Part shown: piece after piece, positions 12,117-21,400 of the stretch
Layout: each line of letters starts with the position of its first letter
How positions within the stretch are numbered: position 1 is the stretch's first letter
From: Saxidomus purpurata
Taxonomy: Eukaryota; Mollusca; Bivalvia; Venerida; Veneridae
Assembly: GCA_022818135.1 (NCBI GenBank)
Contig: JAFMSR010000016.1
Location: forward strand, 8,175,149 to 8,239,148
Direction of reading: 5' to 3'
DNA: 64,000 nucleotides
The notes under the pieces: model-generated
Told to the model about the DNA's origin: nothing
Seen by the model: the letters and a program-made list of their open reading frames with translations, nothing else
The model's database searches: none
Made by a program: the position numbers and the translations under genes

Positions 12117-12377
12117 TCATTTTCTATCTTTTTGTCTTATTTTTCCCTTCTTTCCATCGTCACTATTTTCACTTGAGAGAGGTGATATACATATCGACTG
12201 ATGAAAACGGGACCAGTCCTAAAGTTGACAATGTTTGCTACAGTATCTCGCGACTTTGCACTTCTCGCAGTATTCGAGCGGTACTTCAATCTTGTCACAC
12301 GCCCAGCATGCTGTGTTGGATGGTAACTGAAGTGGCGCCAAATCGATGCTATAGTTTGAGTTTGAGAAATTCGACAT
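12117..12377 (-). pseudogene. MYND zinc-finger ORF with internal stop (left arm)
   Basis: Mirror copy of 13116-13376, with the same in-frame TAG after SKHCQL. See the right-arm entry for the motif. Confidence 0.6.
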
Positions 12378-12547
12378 GTCTCGATTATAACGTTACATCT
12401 TGAACTTATTTTGAGATAACAATATGGTCTTATCCGTATTACGTAGCATGCAACGAAAAGCTGAAACCTCTAGTGAGCTCGACAAATTATCGGTCAGTGT
12501 ATTTATCGTTTAAGACTTTTACCTTCAAAATGCAATTTCCGCTAATC

Positions 12548-12679
12548 TTACAGTTTTCTTCCCAGCATATGTTTCAGATGCCTCAAAAATGTTCTTTGGT
12601 CCTGAAACGCTTTTTCGCAGCACACGCGAATGTAAGAATAATACTCACTTGTATGCCACGCTCTTAAATGGAGTCCTTC
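12548..12679 (-). pseudogene. Finger-module fragment next to the palindrome centre (left arm)
   Basis: Mirror of 12815-12946: a 43-codon open stretch ending in a stop, similar to the second half of the Cys-rich ORF at 9591-9941. It has no start codon of its own. Confidence 0.35.
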
Positions 12680-12732
12680 TTAAGTTTATGATTCAAATAT
12701 GGTTAACTCCTCGGAGGTAAGGGAGTGCCCCC

Positions 12733-12761
12733 TGTGGTAGGGGTTGGTGTCAGACACGTTT
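12733..12761. other. Unique loop at the palindrome centre
   Basis: A 29-bp GT-rich spacer between GGGAGTGCCCCC and GGGGGCACTCCC. It is the only part of the element without a mirror partner. Confidence 0.85.
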
Positions 12762-12814
12762 GGGGGCACTCCCTTACCTCCGAGGAGTTAACCATATTTG
12801 AATCATAAACTTAA

Positions 12815-12946
12815 GAAGGACTCCATTTAAGAGCGTGGCATACAAGTGAGTATTATTCTTACATTCGCGTGTGCTGCGAAAAAGCGTTTCAGGACCAAAG
12901 AACATTTTTGAGGCATCTGAAACATATGCTGGGAAGAAAACTGTAA
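12815..12946 (+). pseudogene. Finger-module fragment next to the palindrome centre (right arm)
   Basis: Open from just after a TAA to a TAA. It encodes EGLHLRAWHTSEYYS followed by VCCEKAF and FLRHLKHMLGRKL. It resembles the HTCEYYS...FLKHVK half of the Cys-rich ORF, and probably represents the 3' end of a longer gene cut by the inversion junction. Confidence 0.35.
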
Positions 12947-13115
12947 GATTAACGGAAATTGCTTTTTGAAGGTAAAGTCTTAAACGATAAATACACTGAC
13001 CGATAATTTGTCGAGCTCACTAGAGGTTTCAGCTTTTCGTTGCATGCTACGTAATACGGATAAGACCATATTGTTATCTCAAAATAAGTTCAAGATGTAA
13101 CGTTATAATCGAGAC

Positions 13116-13376
13116 ATGTCGAATTTCTCAAACTCAAACTATAGCATCGATTTGGCGCCACTTCAGTTACCATCCAACACAGCATGCTGGGCGTGTGACA
13201 AGATTGAAGTACCGCTCGAATACTGCGAGAAGTGCAAAGTCGCGAGATACTGTAGCAAACATTGTCAACTTTAGGACTGGTCCCGTTTTCATCAGTCGAT
13301 ATGTATATCACCTCTCTCAAGTGAAAATAGTGACGATGGAAAGAAGGGAAAAATAAGACAAAAAGATAGAAAATGA
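13116..13376 (+). pseudogene. MYND-type zinc-finger protein with internal stop (right arm)
   Basis: From MSNFSNSNYSIDLAPL the frame reads a MYND pattern: CWACDK (residues about 28-33), CEKCKVARYCSKHC (about 42-55), an in-frame TAG at 13272-13274, then DWSRFHQSIC completing the His/Cys ligands, and a Lys-rich tail to a TGA. MYND fingers bind short proline-rich peptides and occur in chromatin cofactors. The same TAG in both arms means the break preceded or accompanied formation of the palindrome. Readthrough or Gln-TAG recoding would be needed for a full finger. Confidence 0.65.
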
Positions 13377-13659
13377 GGTAAGAGGAGGAAAGGTGAAGGG
13401 GAGAGGAGGAAGGAGGAGGGAAAAGGGAGGTAGGAGGAGGAGAGAGGAGGGTAAGATAAGTGAACAATAAGGTCGAACTGATAGATAAGCTGGTAGTAAG
13501 TAGGATATATACCTATTTACGTGTGAATATCGATATTACTGCAACGGTGGTTTTTAAACGTCTTAAAGCTCGAGTCTTAAACGATAAATAAACAGAATGA
13601 CATTTTTTACTTCAGTGATTGCTTGGATGTCAAGAAGTGAAGACGCACACTTGAGAAAA

Positions 13660-13998
13660 ATGGATATATTCGATACAAAAGAAAAGAGAGTAAAGAGGAA
13701 GTTTAATTGGAGCGCATCTCGTAAAAGCCATGTGCCTCATTCTGAAATGTATATACGGATGGTCCTCCCAGCGGAGCAGACGACAGCTATAGCTAAGAGT
13801 ATGCTTGATCGTCAGTCCAAACCTAAAGTGACATTAATCGATCTGGAATTGCAACGAATGAAAGAAGTCAGTAAAACACGGAAGCGTAAAGGTTCCATAG
13901 GGAAGTTAGATGGTATTAGTAACAAGAGTACCAAGAAACTTAGGCAGAGGGCACCATCTGCGAGCAGAAAGCCGAAGCAGACCTCAAAAAAAAGATGA
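13660..13998 (+). CDS. Basic Lys/Arg-rich protein of the palindrome (right arm), 112 aa
   Basis: Identical in length and sequence to the left-arm copy (11494-11832). Start chosen at MDIFDTKEK, since this Met exists in both arms; the frame is open further upstream only in the right arm. It lies 81 nt before the C2H2/acidic ORF in the same direction, so the two could share a transcript. Unrecognised family. Confidence 0.45.
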   Translation: MDIFDTKEKRVKRKFNWSASRKSHVPHSEMYIRMVLPAEQTTAIAKSMLDRQSKPKVTLIDLELQRMKEVSKTRKRKGSIGKLDGISNKSTKKLRQRAPSASRKPKQTSKKR

Positions 13999-14078
13999 AA
14001 ACATCACTACTATTGGACAGGTATTAAACTGAACACTTACATGACTCCTCCTCATTTGCAGTTTAGCCTTCAAGCGCG

Positions 14079-14684
14079 ATGTTTGAATGTGATATATGTT
14101 TCAAAGTCTTTAGAAGACGGGATAATATGTTGCGGCATAAAAGGTCTGCACATCCGGACGAAGATTCAGAGGAAGACGTGATGTCAGACATTTCTGTACA
14201 AGAGGACATTTTTGGACCTGTTAATGAAAACAATTCTGATAACAGCGACGACGATATGTCTGTAACATCTGAGAAGAGTTTGGATATTGACCCTTGGGAA
14301 TACATTGTAGAGGAAGCGTTTGATAAGTGCCAGTCGCAGTATGAAACCGAAGTGAAGGAGCTTATGGAAGAAGATACCGAGATCAGTGAAAATGAAGCCA
14401 GAGAAAATGTCTTTGAGGACATGAAAAACACTTACAGGAAAGCCATGATGAACATTTTCGGTAGAAAACTGGTATGGTTCGATGCTATGAAGAAGGATCC
14501 CATCTATAAAGCGATAAAGAAGACAGTCAATCAACTGATTGCAACAGAACACTACGAAGGGGAGGAAGCCTTAAAGTACGCCATTCTTAAACGGAGATTT
14601 CTGTTTGATAAAGTGCTGGACAATTACGTCACTCCACAGTTGGAAGAGGAAGAAGATACGGAACAAATGGAAGATACTGAGTGA
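14079..14684 (+). CDS. C2H2 zinc-finger protein with acidic middle region (right arm, intact), 201 aa
   Basis: An N-terminal classical C2H2 finger (CDICFKVF at residues 4-11, then LRHKRSAH) is followed by a Glu/Asp/Ser-rich stretch (about 27-75), a segment starting DPWEYIVEEAFDKC, and a helical C-terminal domain (FGRKLVWFDAMKKDPIYKAI, then EGEEALKYAILKRRFLF) with an acidic tail. I do not recognise the C-terminal domain securely; it has the look of proteins carried by large DNA transposons of invertebrates. Likely a sequence-specific DNA-binding protein of the element (inference). The intact frame here, against the frameshift in the left arm, makes this the better reading. Confidence 0.55.
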   Translation: MFECDICFKVFRRRDNMLRHKRSAHPDEDSEEDVMSDISVQEDIFGPVNENNSDNSDDDMSVTSEKSLDIDPWEYIVEEAFDKCQSQYETEVKELMEEDTEISENEARENVFEDMKNTYRKAMMNIFGRKLVWFDAMKKDPIYKAIKKTVNQLIATEHYEGEEALKYAILKRRFLFDKVLDNYVTPQLEEEEDTEQMEDTE

Positions 14685-15551
14685 GAGTGATACATGTATA
14701 ACAGGACTGTCAAACTTGTTCGGCTAATAGTAAAACGATATTGTCGAAGCTAAAGTGAGCTGCGTGTCTTTTGTATATAAAAAAACTTTATGATCTGTGA
14801 CATTCCTATCAACGAATTGACTGACTTCATTCAATTGTTCCATCTGGAAAGAGCAAAACTTGTGTCTGTTTTATTAAAACTCACGCTTTTATATTAAAGA
14901 AATGTAGATAATTTAGAAGAAAAAAACAAACAAATGTAGCTAATAAACACAGATGTTGCTTTGTGACTTCTCTTTCTCGGTCATTTTTCCAATAGGTGGT
15001 GTTTACCATTTAACTAAGGGTATATAAAAACGTCTAGCAACAAGCAAGAGTTTAAATCAAGTAATAAGCTTTTATCTAAAACTATTCATTTAAAATATAC
15101 GCAAGATTAAATTAATGTTTTCCTACAGCGCTCACTCCACTAAAATTAACGCTATTCAAAGAAAAGACTTGCGGTTTACGGGTCGCAGTGTGTGCTTGGT
15201 ATTCTTTCAAAAAAATGTAATTTAATCGTGTCACCATGACAATCTCGCTTGTTATTTAATACATGTTTGTGGTTTTTATAAGTATGCAGTCTTTCGAAAT
15301 ATATTAGTTATCAACTTTTTAAAAATATTTGATTAATCTACATGTATATTGAGAAATATACGCAAAAGTTTGTTTTATTTTCATTGCATTATACGCTTGA
15401 ATAAACCGTCCTATCTTTTATAAGTGTTTCATTTGGAATTTTACAATGGGTAGGTTCCATTTATTGGTCATTGGGGTGCTCATTAAAGTCCAGTATTACT
15501 TGTATGATTTCGACGGCATACCCTAAATTTGAAATGAAATAATCCAAAATA

Positions 15552-15904
15552 TCAACATACATGTCTCATTTGCAGAAACCAGTGCCATATAGATAGAAAT
15601 CGAATAAAACATTTTGTCACATATAGCCGCAAACATTCAGGAGACCGAACCAAACGACTTTTACCTCCCTTAGATATCCATAAAAGGTTAGAATCCGTTT
15701 GCATTAGTCTGTTTCTCCTCACTACCTCCGAGGCTTTCATTTTCACATGCTTGAGAAATGCCTTACGGTTTTCAAACACGCAGTCGCAGCATATACAGAT
15801 ATTTGAATAATACTCGCATGTATGCCATAGGTTTCTCCAAAGCAAAAAAAAACGTAACCACATTTCCTACAATGAAATATGATGTTCTTGTCGTTACACT
15901 CCAT
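15552..15904 (-). pseudogene. Cys-rich, zinc-finger-like protein, right-arm copy (frameshifted)
   Basis: Mirror of 9591-9941. A run of nine T replaces seven, shifting the frame by two after HCRKCGYVF, so the C-terminal half is only open in another frame. Homopolymer error is possible. Confidence 0.55.
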
Positions 15905-15997
15905 AGTGAGATAACGGTCTCGCTTTATTAGCAACTGACCTTGCCGTCTGTACCAAATCACTATCATATATATCAACACTATAAGCCACAAGAAGTG

Positions 15998-16123
15998 ACC
16001 CTCCTCATAACCTCCTCATTACCTCCTCAATACCTCATCATACCTCCTCATTACCTCCTCATGCCTCCTCGTACCTCCTCATTACCTCCTCATGCCTCCT
16101 CAATACCTCATCATACCTCCTGA
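15998..16123 (-). repeat. GAGGAGGTA-type minisatellite, right arm
   Basis: Reverse-complement counterpart of 9372-9496 (TACCTCCTC units), again enclosed by the CACTATAAGCCACA inverted repeat. Confidence 0.75.
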
Positions 16124-16659
16124 ATGACTCATCTTGTCACTTCGTGTGGCTTATAGTGTTGATATATATATATAATAGTGAATTCCTACTATACCCCTGT
16201 AGAGATATATTATGTGACCTTTGCTCTGCTACACATCCTATAGAAAGCCGACTCATGCATGTAAGATTTACACACGGGACATTAAGTGCTAATTGAATGG
16301 CGGACGCAAAAGCGATGATATGGTCTCTAAACCGGTCGTTATAACCTGAAAAGTCTGCTGCTGTCTCTCAGCGTGAATAAACTATACTCTCTTCAAATGT
16401 ATCGTTTTAAATATATATTAAAAAATTAGTTTTTCAGAGGTTATTGACATTCATCTTTTAAAACAATGTACTTTTTTCAATCCATACATCATTCAAGAGC
16501 ATCAATCTTGTGATAATAAACCCCCAATTTCTGTAACAGTTATTTCCCCAACATCGTTCATGCGCAAACATATCGTAATAAGCAAAAATATCAGTATGGG
16601 CAAAATTTCGGGTATGGGCAAAATTTCGGGGGGCACACTCCTTTTATACTACTCATAAA

Positions 16660-18440
16660 ACAAGAACAAGAAAATATGCCAAATAAAAAAACATATGTGT
16701 TCATGCCGAAAACAATACGGTCGGTTGCTCGAAATCACTAGAAAATTGGTAATAAAAAAGTAGGGCGTCGGCAGTGAATACAAAGTTGGTCTGAAGATCC
16801 GAAACAAGACCCGAAACACACCTTTTGGCCTTAGAATAAGAAGTTACATTCCGCTATGGTTTTGTGGTTACAATGCTAGACAGCTTAACCAATATTAAAG
16901 ACATAAATAGTCTTAACCAACGAATGGAATATTGCCATGTAAGTCCCCAATCTGATAGGAAGCACTGAATGAGATTAACATAACTATGACATAGGTTTCA
17001 TTTAAATCCTTCAACAATTTTCCTCTCAGAAATATTTATTATTCTGTGAACAAGAGGGCCATGGTGGCCATTCATTGTTCACCTAGATAACATTGGCATT
17101 TATGCAAGGTCAACAACTGGATTGAAGAAAGAAAAAAAATAACTTCAATGTCTTCAAAGGCGCAAAACAATAATATTGAAAGTTGTTTACACAACCGCAC
17201 ATATGGTACAAATTTCATGGCTGTAGTTTCACAAATTAGTAATAAGGGGTACAAATACAGCATGAAAAGGTGGCAATTATCAATCGAAGATCACATATAT
17301 AAAAGGGCATCTAGTTAAAACGTTATAAGAGCTATGTATATATGGGTGGTGATACTGAAAACATTAACTGCACGTTTTTACAGCCACTGGAATTACCTTA
17401 ATGTTAAAAGGTAAAATAAGTTCAAATTTTCTTGGGTAAAACAAGTGTTATGACAGGTAACAATTGCAAAACAGTTTAAAATTAACTTGTTAACACATTT
17501 ACATGTTAAAATTTGGTTTTTCAGCCGATTTAGTATCGATGACAGAAGAATACAACAACAGTTTTCGCGCGTGTGTATATATGTTCGCCTAAATTAGAAT
17601 GTGACCAGGTTTTTCAATATTTCAAATCGGATGCCCCTGTTAATTATGTATATAGTCCCAGGTTTATAATTTACCATGAGAAGAAGCCCGCATTTTCGTT
17701 ATTTCTTTTTTTGCATTCTATATATTTGACCTATCAATTGCTTATCCATAACCTTTTAACCACGTGATCTAAAATGGAAACTATTTCAAAGCTAAAGACA
17801 AAACCTGTAACACACATTGGTTTAAAATGATTATGGTTTAAAATGATTATGGTTTAAAATGGTTAACGACAGCTAGATATTATGACAAACTACAAATGTA
17901 CTAGAAAGTACACAGCATTACTTAAATAACCTATTTCAAATGTTCGCAGGCAAAGACATTGTCATCTAAAATGTCAAATGTGGCTTTGATTTGTTGTCAA
18001 CATGAAAAACAAGACTTCTCCAAGTTACTTATACATTCAAATATGGTTTAATACAACTACTTGTACGTTTACGTGACACTGCTCCCTTATGATCTGGAAC
18101 CTTTCTTTTTTACTTCTTTGAGTCCAGTACAGTACAGTGTTTTCAAAAACCGTAACTGAAAAGAAGGAGCAACATTTAACTTCTAAATTTACAACTGATA
18201 ACATGAAAGAATTAATACATTAGTCATACTCTCTCGCTTATATGCTCTTGGGGACATTTGTCACAGTTTCCTGTATTTCAATTGGGCCAAAATTTACCCT
18301 TTCATAGAATTTCCTCAAACTTTACATTTTGAGTATCCAGTTCGAAACAAAAATCTGTAGAAACAATTCTTAGGTCATCGGCCTTGAGTTTGTCAAGATT
18401 TAGCTGCAAGAACTATCGCTGTTGATTTGTCTATACAGCA
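16660..18440. other. Intergenic region between the palindrome and gene B
   Basis: No gene seen. 16690-17290 is paralogous to 25076-25700 beyond gene B: shared GTGGTTACAATGCTAGACAG, GAACAAGAGGGCCATG and GAAAAGGTGGCAA. It is the continuation of gene A's upstream flank, separated from it by the palindrome. 17800-17865 has a short tandem repeat of TGGTTTAAAATGAT. Confidence 0.55.
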
Positions 18441-18446
18441 TTTATT
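18441..18446 (-). other. Polyadenylation signal of cGLR gene B
   Basis: AATAAA on the minus strand 53 nt after the stop; same position as in gene A. Confidence 0.6.
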
Positions 18447-18498
18447 GTCATTCTATTAGAGACTGCAATTCAGTAACAATGACACTTTATTCTCTTGC

Positions 18499-21400
18499 TT
18501 AAAACCTTTTGTTTCGCAAAAGTAAGTGTCCTCTCTCCGTATAGTACTTTCCTGCATTCACGAATTCTCTAAATGCCCTTGAAAATTCTTCCGAAGTGTA
18601 CACGTTCGCACAATACTGTCTTTTTATATCAGATTTTATTCTTCTGAAAGATAGCTCTGCTTGCCTCAAAGCGTCTTCAGACTTGCCCGTAAATAGGTCG
18701 TATCGTAGGCTTCGCTCTCCAAATTCGTACTGCGGGAACATATAAATGAGTAAATCATTGGCGTGAAAGAAATGCGGCAGCCTCCGCTCCTCTAGACACA
18801 CTTCTAGAAAATCTAGAAAATAGGCAAGTGCTTCTTTAACACCGGATAATTTCTTGAAGTTAATGATTTTGATATGTTTCTTTTTGTTCATCACAACAAG
18901 GTAGAGAATACAGTAGAATGCAATCTGTTTCAGATGGTAAGATCGCACGACTGTAAATATCTGGCGTGGTGGTACTGTCCGCATTCTCCGTGTCCGAAAT
19001 TCACGCTTCATGATCCGCAAAGCAGTGATGATGTAACACTCCTCTTCTGAACCACGTGACAAATCCAGCACGTGCTGCTCGTACCCTGAGCTACAAACGC
19101 GCCACAGTATATCAGGTGGGCTATCATAGCGGGCAGCTGCTGGTTGATTGTTCGTAAACCACTCGAAAACGGCGTATCTAGGGCATTTCATTGCCCCGTT
19201 CCAATTTGTTGGATCAGGAACTGTGTCCATGGCTATTTCCAGACCTAAAATGCAACATACAAAATTTAATTTAATTTTGCTTTAATTAACTTTTTGACGC
19301 TGAATTGTATGCTATTGAAAGTATTCACAAATAAATTACAGAGAGAAACTACAGTACTCTTTACAACACTTTTATCATGTTTAAAACTATAAACTTGTGT
19401 AGGTTTCTTGTTAAAATTTCTGACCATAACTATCTGCAAACTCCCAAGTTTGCCAGATCCACCTGATAGTCCAAAAATGAGTAATTTCGATGTATCTATA
19501 CAAATTATGCACCCAAATCAATTGCACAACCTCTGGTATCTTGGCCGAGTATAATTGCAAACGACTCAGAGATAATAAAAGATTCAATATTAAATCATTT
19601 TTAAAAAAAAGACAGAACAACATTACAACGCAAAGGAAAAAACAATGGACATATTCTATCTTTAAAACTCATGTAGTGCTGTTAAATTTTATCTTTTAAA
19701 GTTTACTTATTCCGGCATGTCTTAACATGAAGCACATACTAGATAAGCTTTTTTCAGCACAAACGCTTTTGTCAGCCCACTGCCAATGGGTCAACATAGC
19801 TGCCCCTTTTGCGGTTCAGTGTAAGGTACTGTAGCACAGTCACGTGGCTGTGTATCTGCGCTTCTGTAAACAATGGACAAAACTCATGTAGTGCTGTTAA
19901 ATTTTATCTTTTAAAGTTTACTTATTCCGGCATATCTTTACATGAAGCACATTCTAGATATTTAAAGAGGTAGAAATGAAACGCGTTCCGTACTCTTATA
20001 TTACCTGGTACTATGTCAACGTCGATTGTAGTTTCTACTGCGGCCCGCAACACCAAATTTTCGTCCCTAATGCAATGACGGAAGTGGGTGATGTAATCGT
20101 CTTTCTCTACCAGCTTTATTTCAATATTTATGGATGATGAATTGATCCTAAACTTTCGTATAGAAAAGTCAAACCCTGCACGATATTTTGGTATATTGAC
20201 TCTGTTTTCAACACTCCTAGCTGCTTTCATGATGATTGCATTGAACACTTTTTCTTTCAGGTTTCTTGAGTTTAAAAATACCTTGTTCATCTCATCGTTG
20301 AATGAAAACACACCGTCTCTGTAAAGTTTTTGGTATCTCTGTTCGAAACTGCTTTGTGTGAAAGCTTCAGCCACAAGATTGCCAAACTCTGGTAACGTCC
20401 AGTTTTCGTTATTTTTCAGATGCTGTACCTAAATAGTATAAATAATACAGAATTGACACCTTCCTCGTTAAATCTCTAAAAAGTATATGTCCATCTTTCA
20501 ATTTGAACAGTAATATGAACTGTTCGAAGCACTGCTTACTGACAAATTAGCAAACAGCGGAGACCATGACCAGAAAACATTGATTTGGGGACTAATCATG
20601 AGCTAAATTACACTGGTTATATTATTTTAGACAGAATCAGTTGCTGCTAGTAGGGTAGGGGTTTACAGCCAGTTACTTATTGTTCCATGTTGCAATTTAC
20701 GTGTCGCTCTCCTCTTATTAACATGTTTAGCCTTGCACAACTGAATGTTAACTTAAACAGTTCATGATATGGTGGCTGATTTCTGCTATTTTAGTCTGGC
20801 GACAACACGGCAAATAAAGCGCGCCTATACGTACGGCAAATGACATGTTTGTCACACGCCAAAATCAAGAATTTGGCGTGTTGGTGTGTTGGCGCCCCGC
20901 ACACGCCAAATTCAAAAGTGTCGTGTGAAGGCAGATATCAGCCACCGTAGTATGGTGGTATATATTGAATTACTAAAAATAGCTACCTTGAAATCAGCGC
21001 CTTCAATCTTGAACAATAACAGAGCATCAAATTCGTCTGCTTTTGATACCCTCAGCCCTTCTCTCGAGCTTCCTGTTGGAAAATGCCCAAGAAAAGTCCA
21101 AGTCAAGAACCCAATTGTTCAAAATGTTAGTAAGTGATTTAGCTAAAAGGCGGATACATTGAAGAGCTATATTTCAACAGTTTAAAAGACTGATTAAAAT
21201 ATTTTTATGTATTCAAGAGAACGAGTGCTAAAAATCTTCAAAGCAAACCCTGAATATACGACTCGTACTGCCCACAAAGAAACTGTTTTTAACCAACAGT
21301 TAAAGTGACATTATGCGCATTTTTTTCAAGTAAAATCCAGTTGAATACGGTGTGTGTACAAAAGCGTAGAGGAAATAATAGCTTTTAACCCAATACACCA

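Larger units (their letters stand above)
8840..12732 (+). repeat. Left arm of the palindrome (3893 bp)
   Basis: Reverse complement of 12762-16653; a left position x pairs with about 25493-x. The outer tip holds an 18-bp direct repeat (CCCGAAATTTTGCCCATA) in tandem. From the tip inward the arm carries an inverted-repeat-bounded minisatellite, a Cys-rich finger-like ORF pointing inward, and then four ORFs or remnants pointing outward. Confidence 0.9.
8840..16653. mobile_element. 7.8-kb palindromic mobile element with target-site duplication
   Basis: Two arms, 8840-12732 and 12762-16653, are reverse complements at high identity (scattered single-base and homopolymer differences) around a 29-bp unique loop (12733-12761). 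The ends read AGTAGTAT...ATACTACT and are flanked by the direct repeat CATAAA (8834-8839 and 16654-16659), extendable to TCATAAAA if the terminal A/T belong to the duplication. The sequences on both sides match the continuous upstream flank of gene B, so the whole palindrome entered as a unit. Six-bp duplications with AG/CT-type ends fit Polinton/Maverick integration; eight bp would fit hAT, P or Zisupton types. No polymerase, integrase, capsid or transposase is seen, so it is non-autonomous. Family assignment is inference. Confidence 0.8.
12762..16653 (-). repeat. Right arm of the palindrome (3892 bp)
   Basis: Mirror of the left arm. It differs by small indels: for example nine instead of seven T in the Cys-rich ORF, and five instead of four A in the C2H2/acidic ORF. 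Each arm therefore preserves a different subset of intact frames. Confidence 0.9.

Noticed and set aside
12026..12403. 125-codon frame on plus and its mirror at 13090-13467
   Set aside because: Antisense to the MYND ORF; composition (Pro/Ser/Phe runs) comes from a GGAGGA-rich tract, while the opposite strand carries a recognisable zinc finger.
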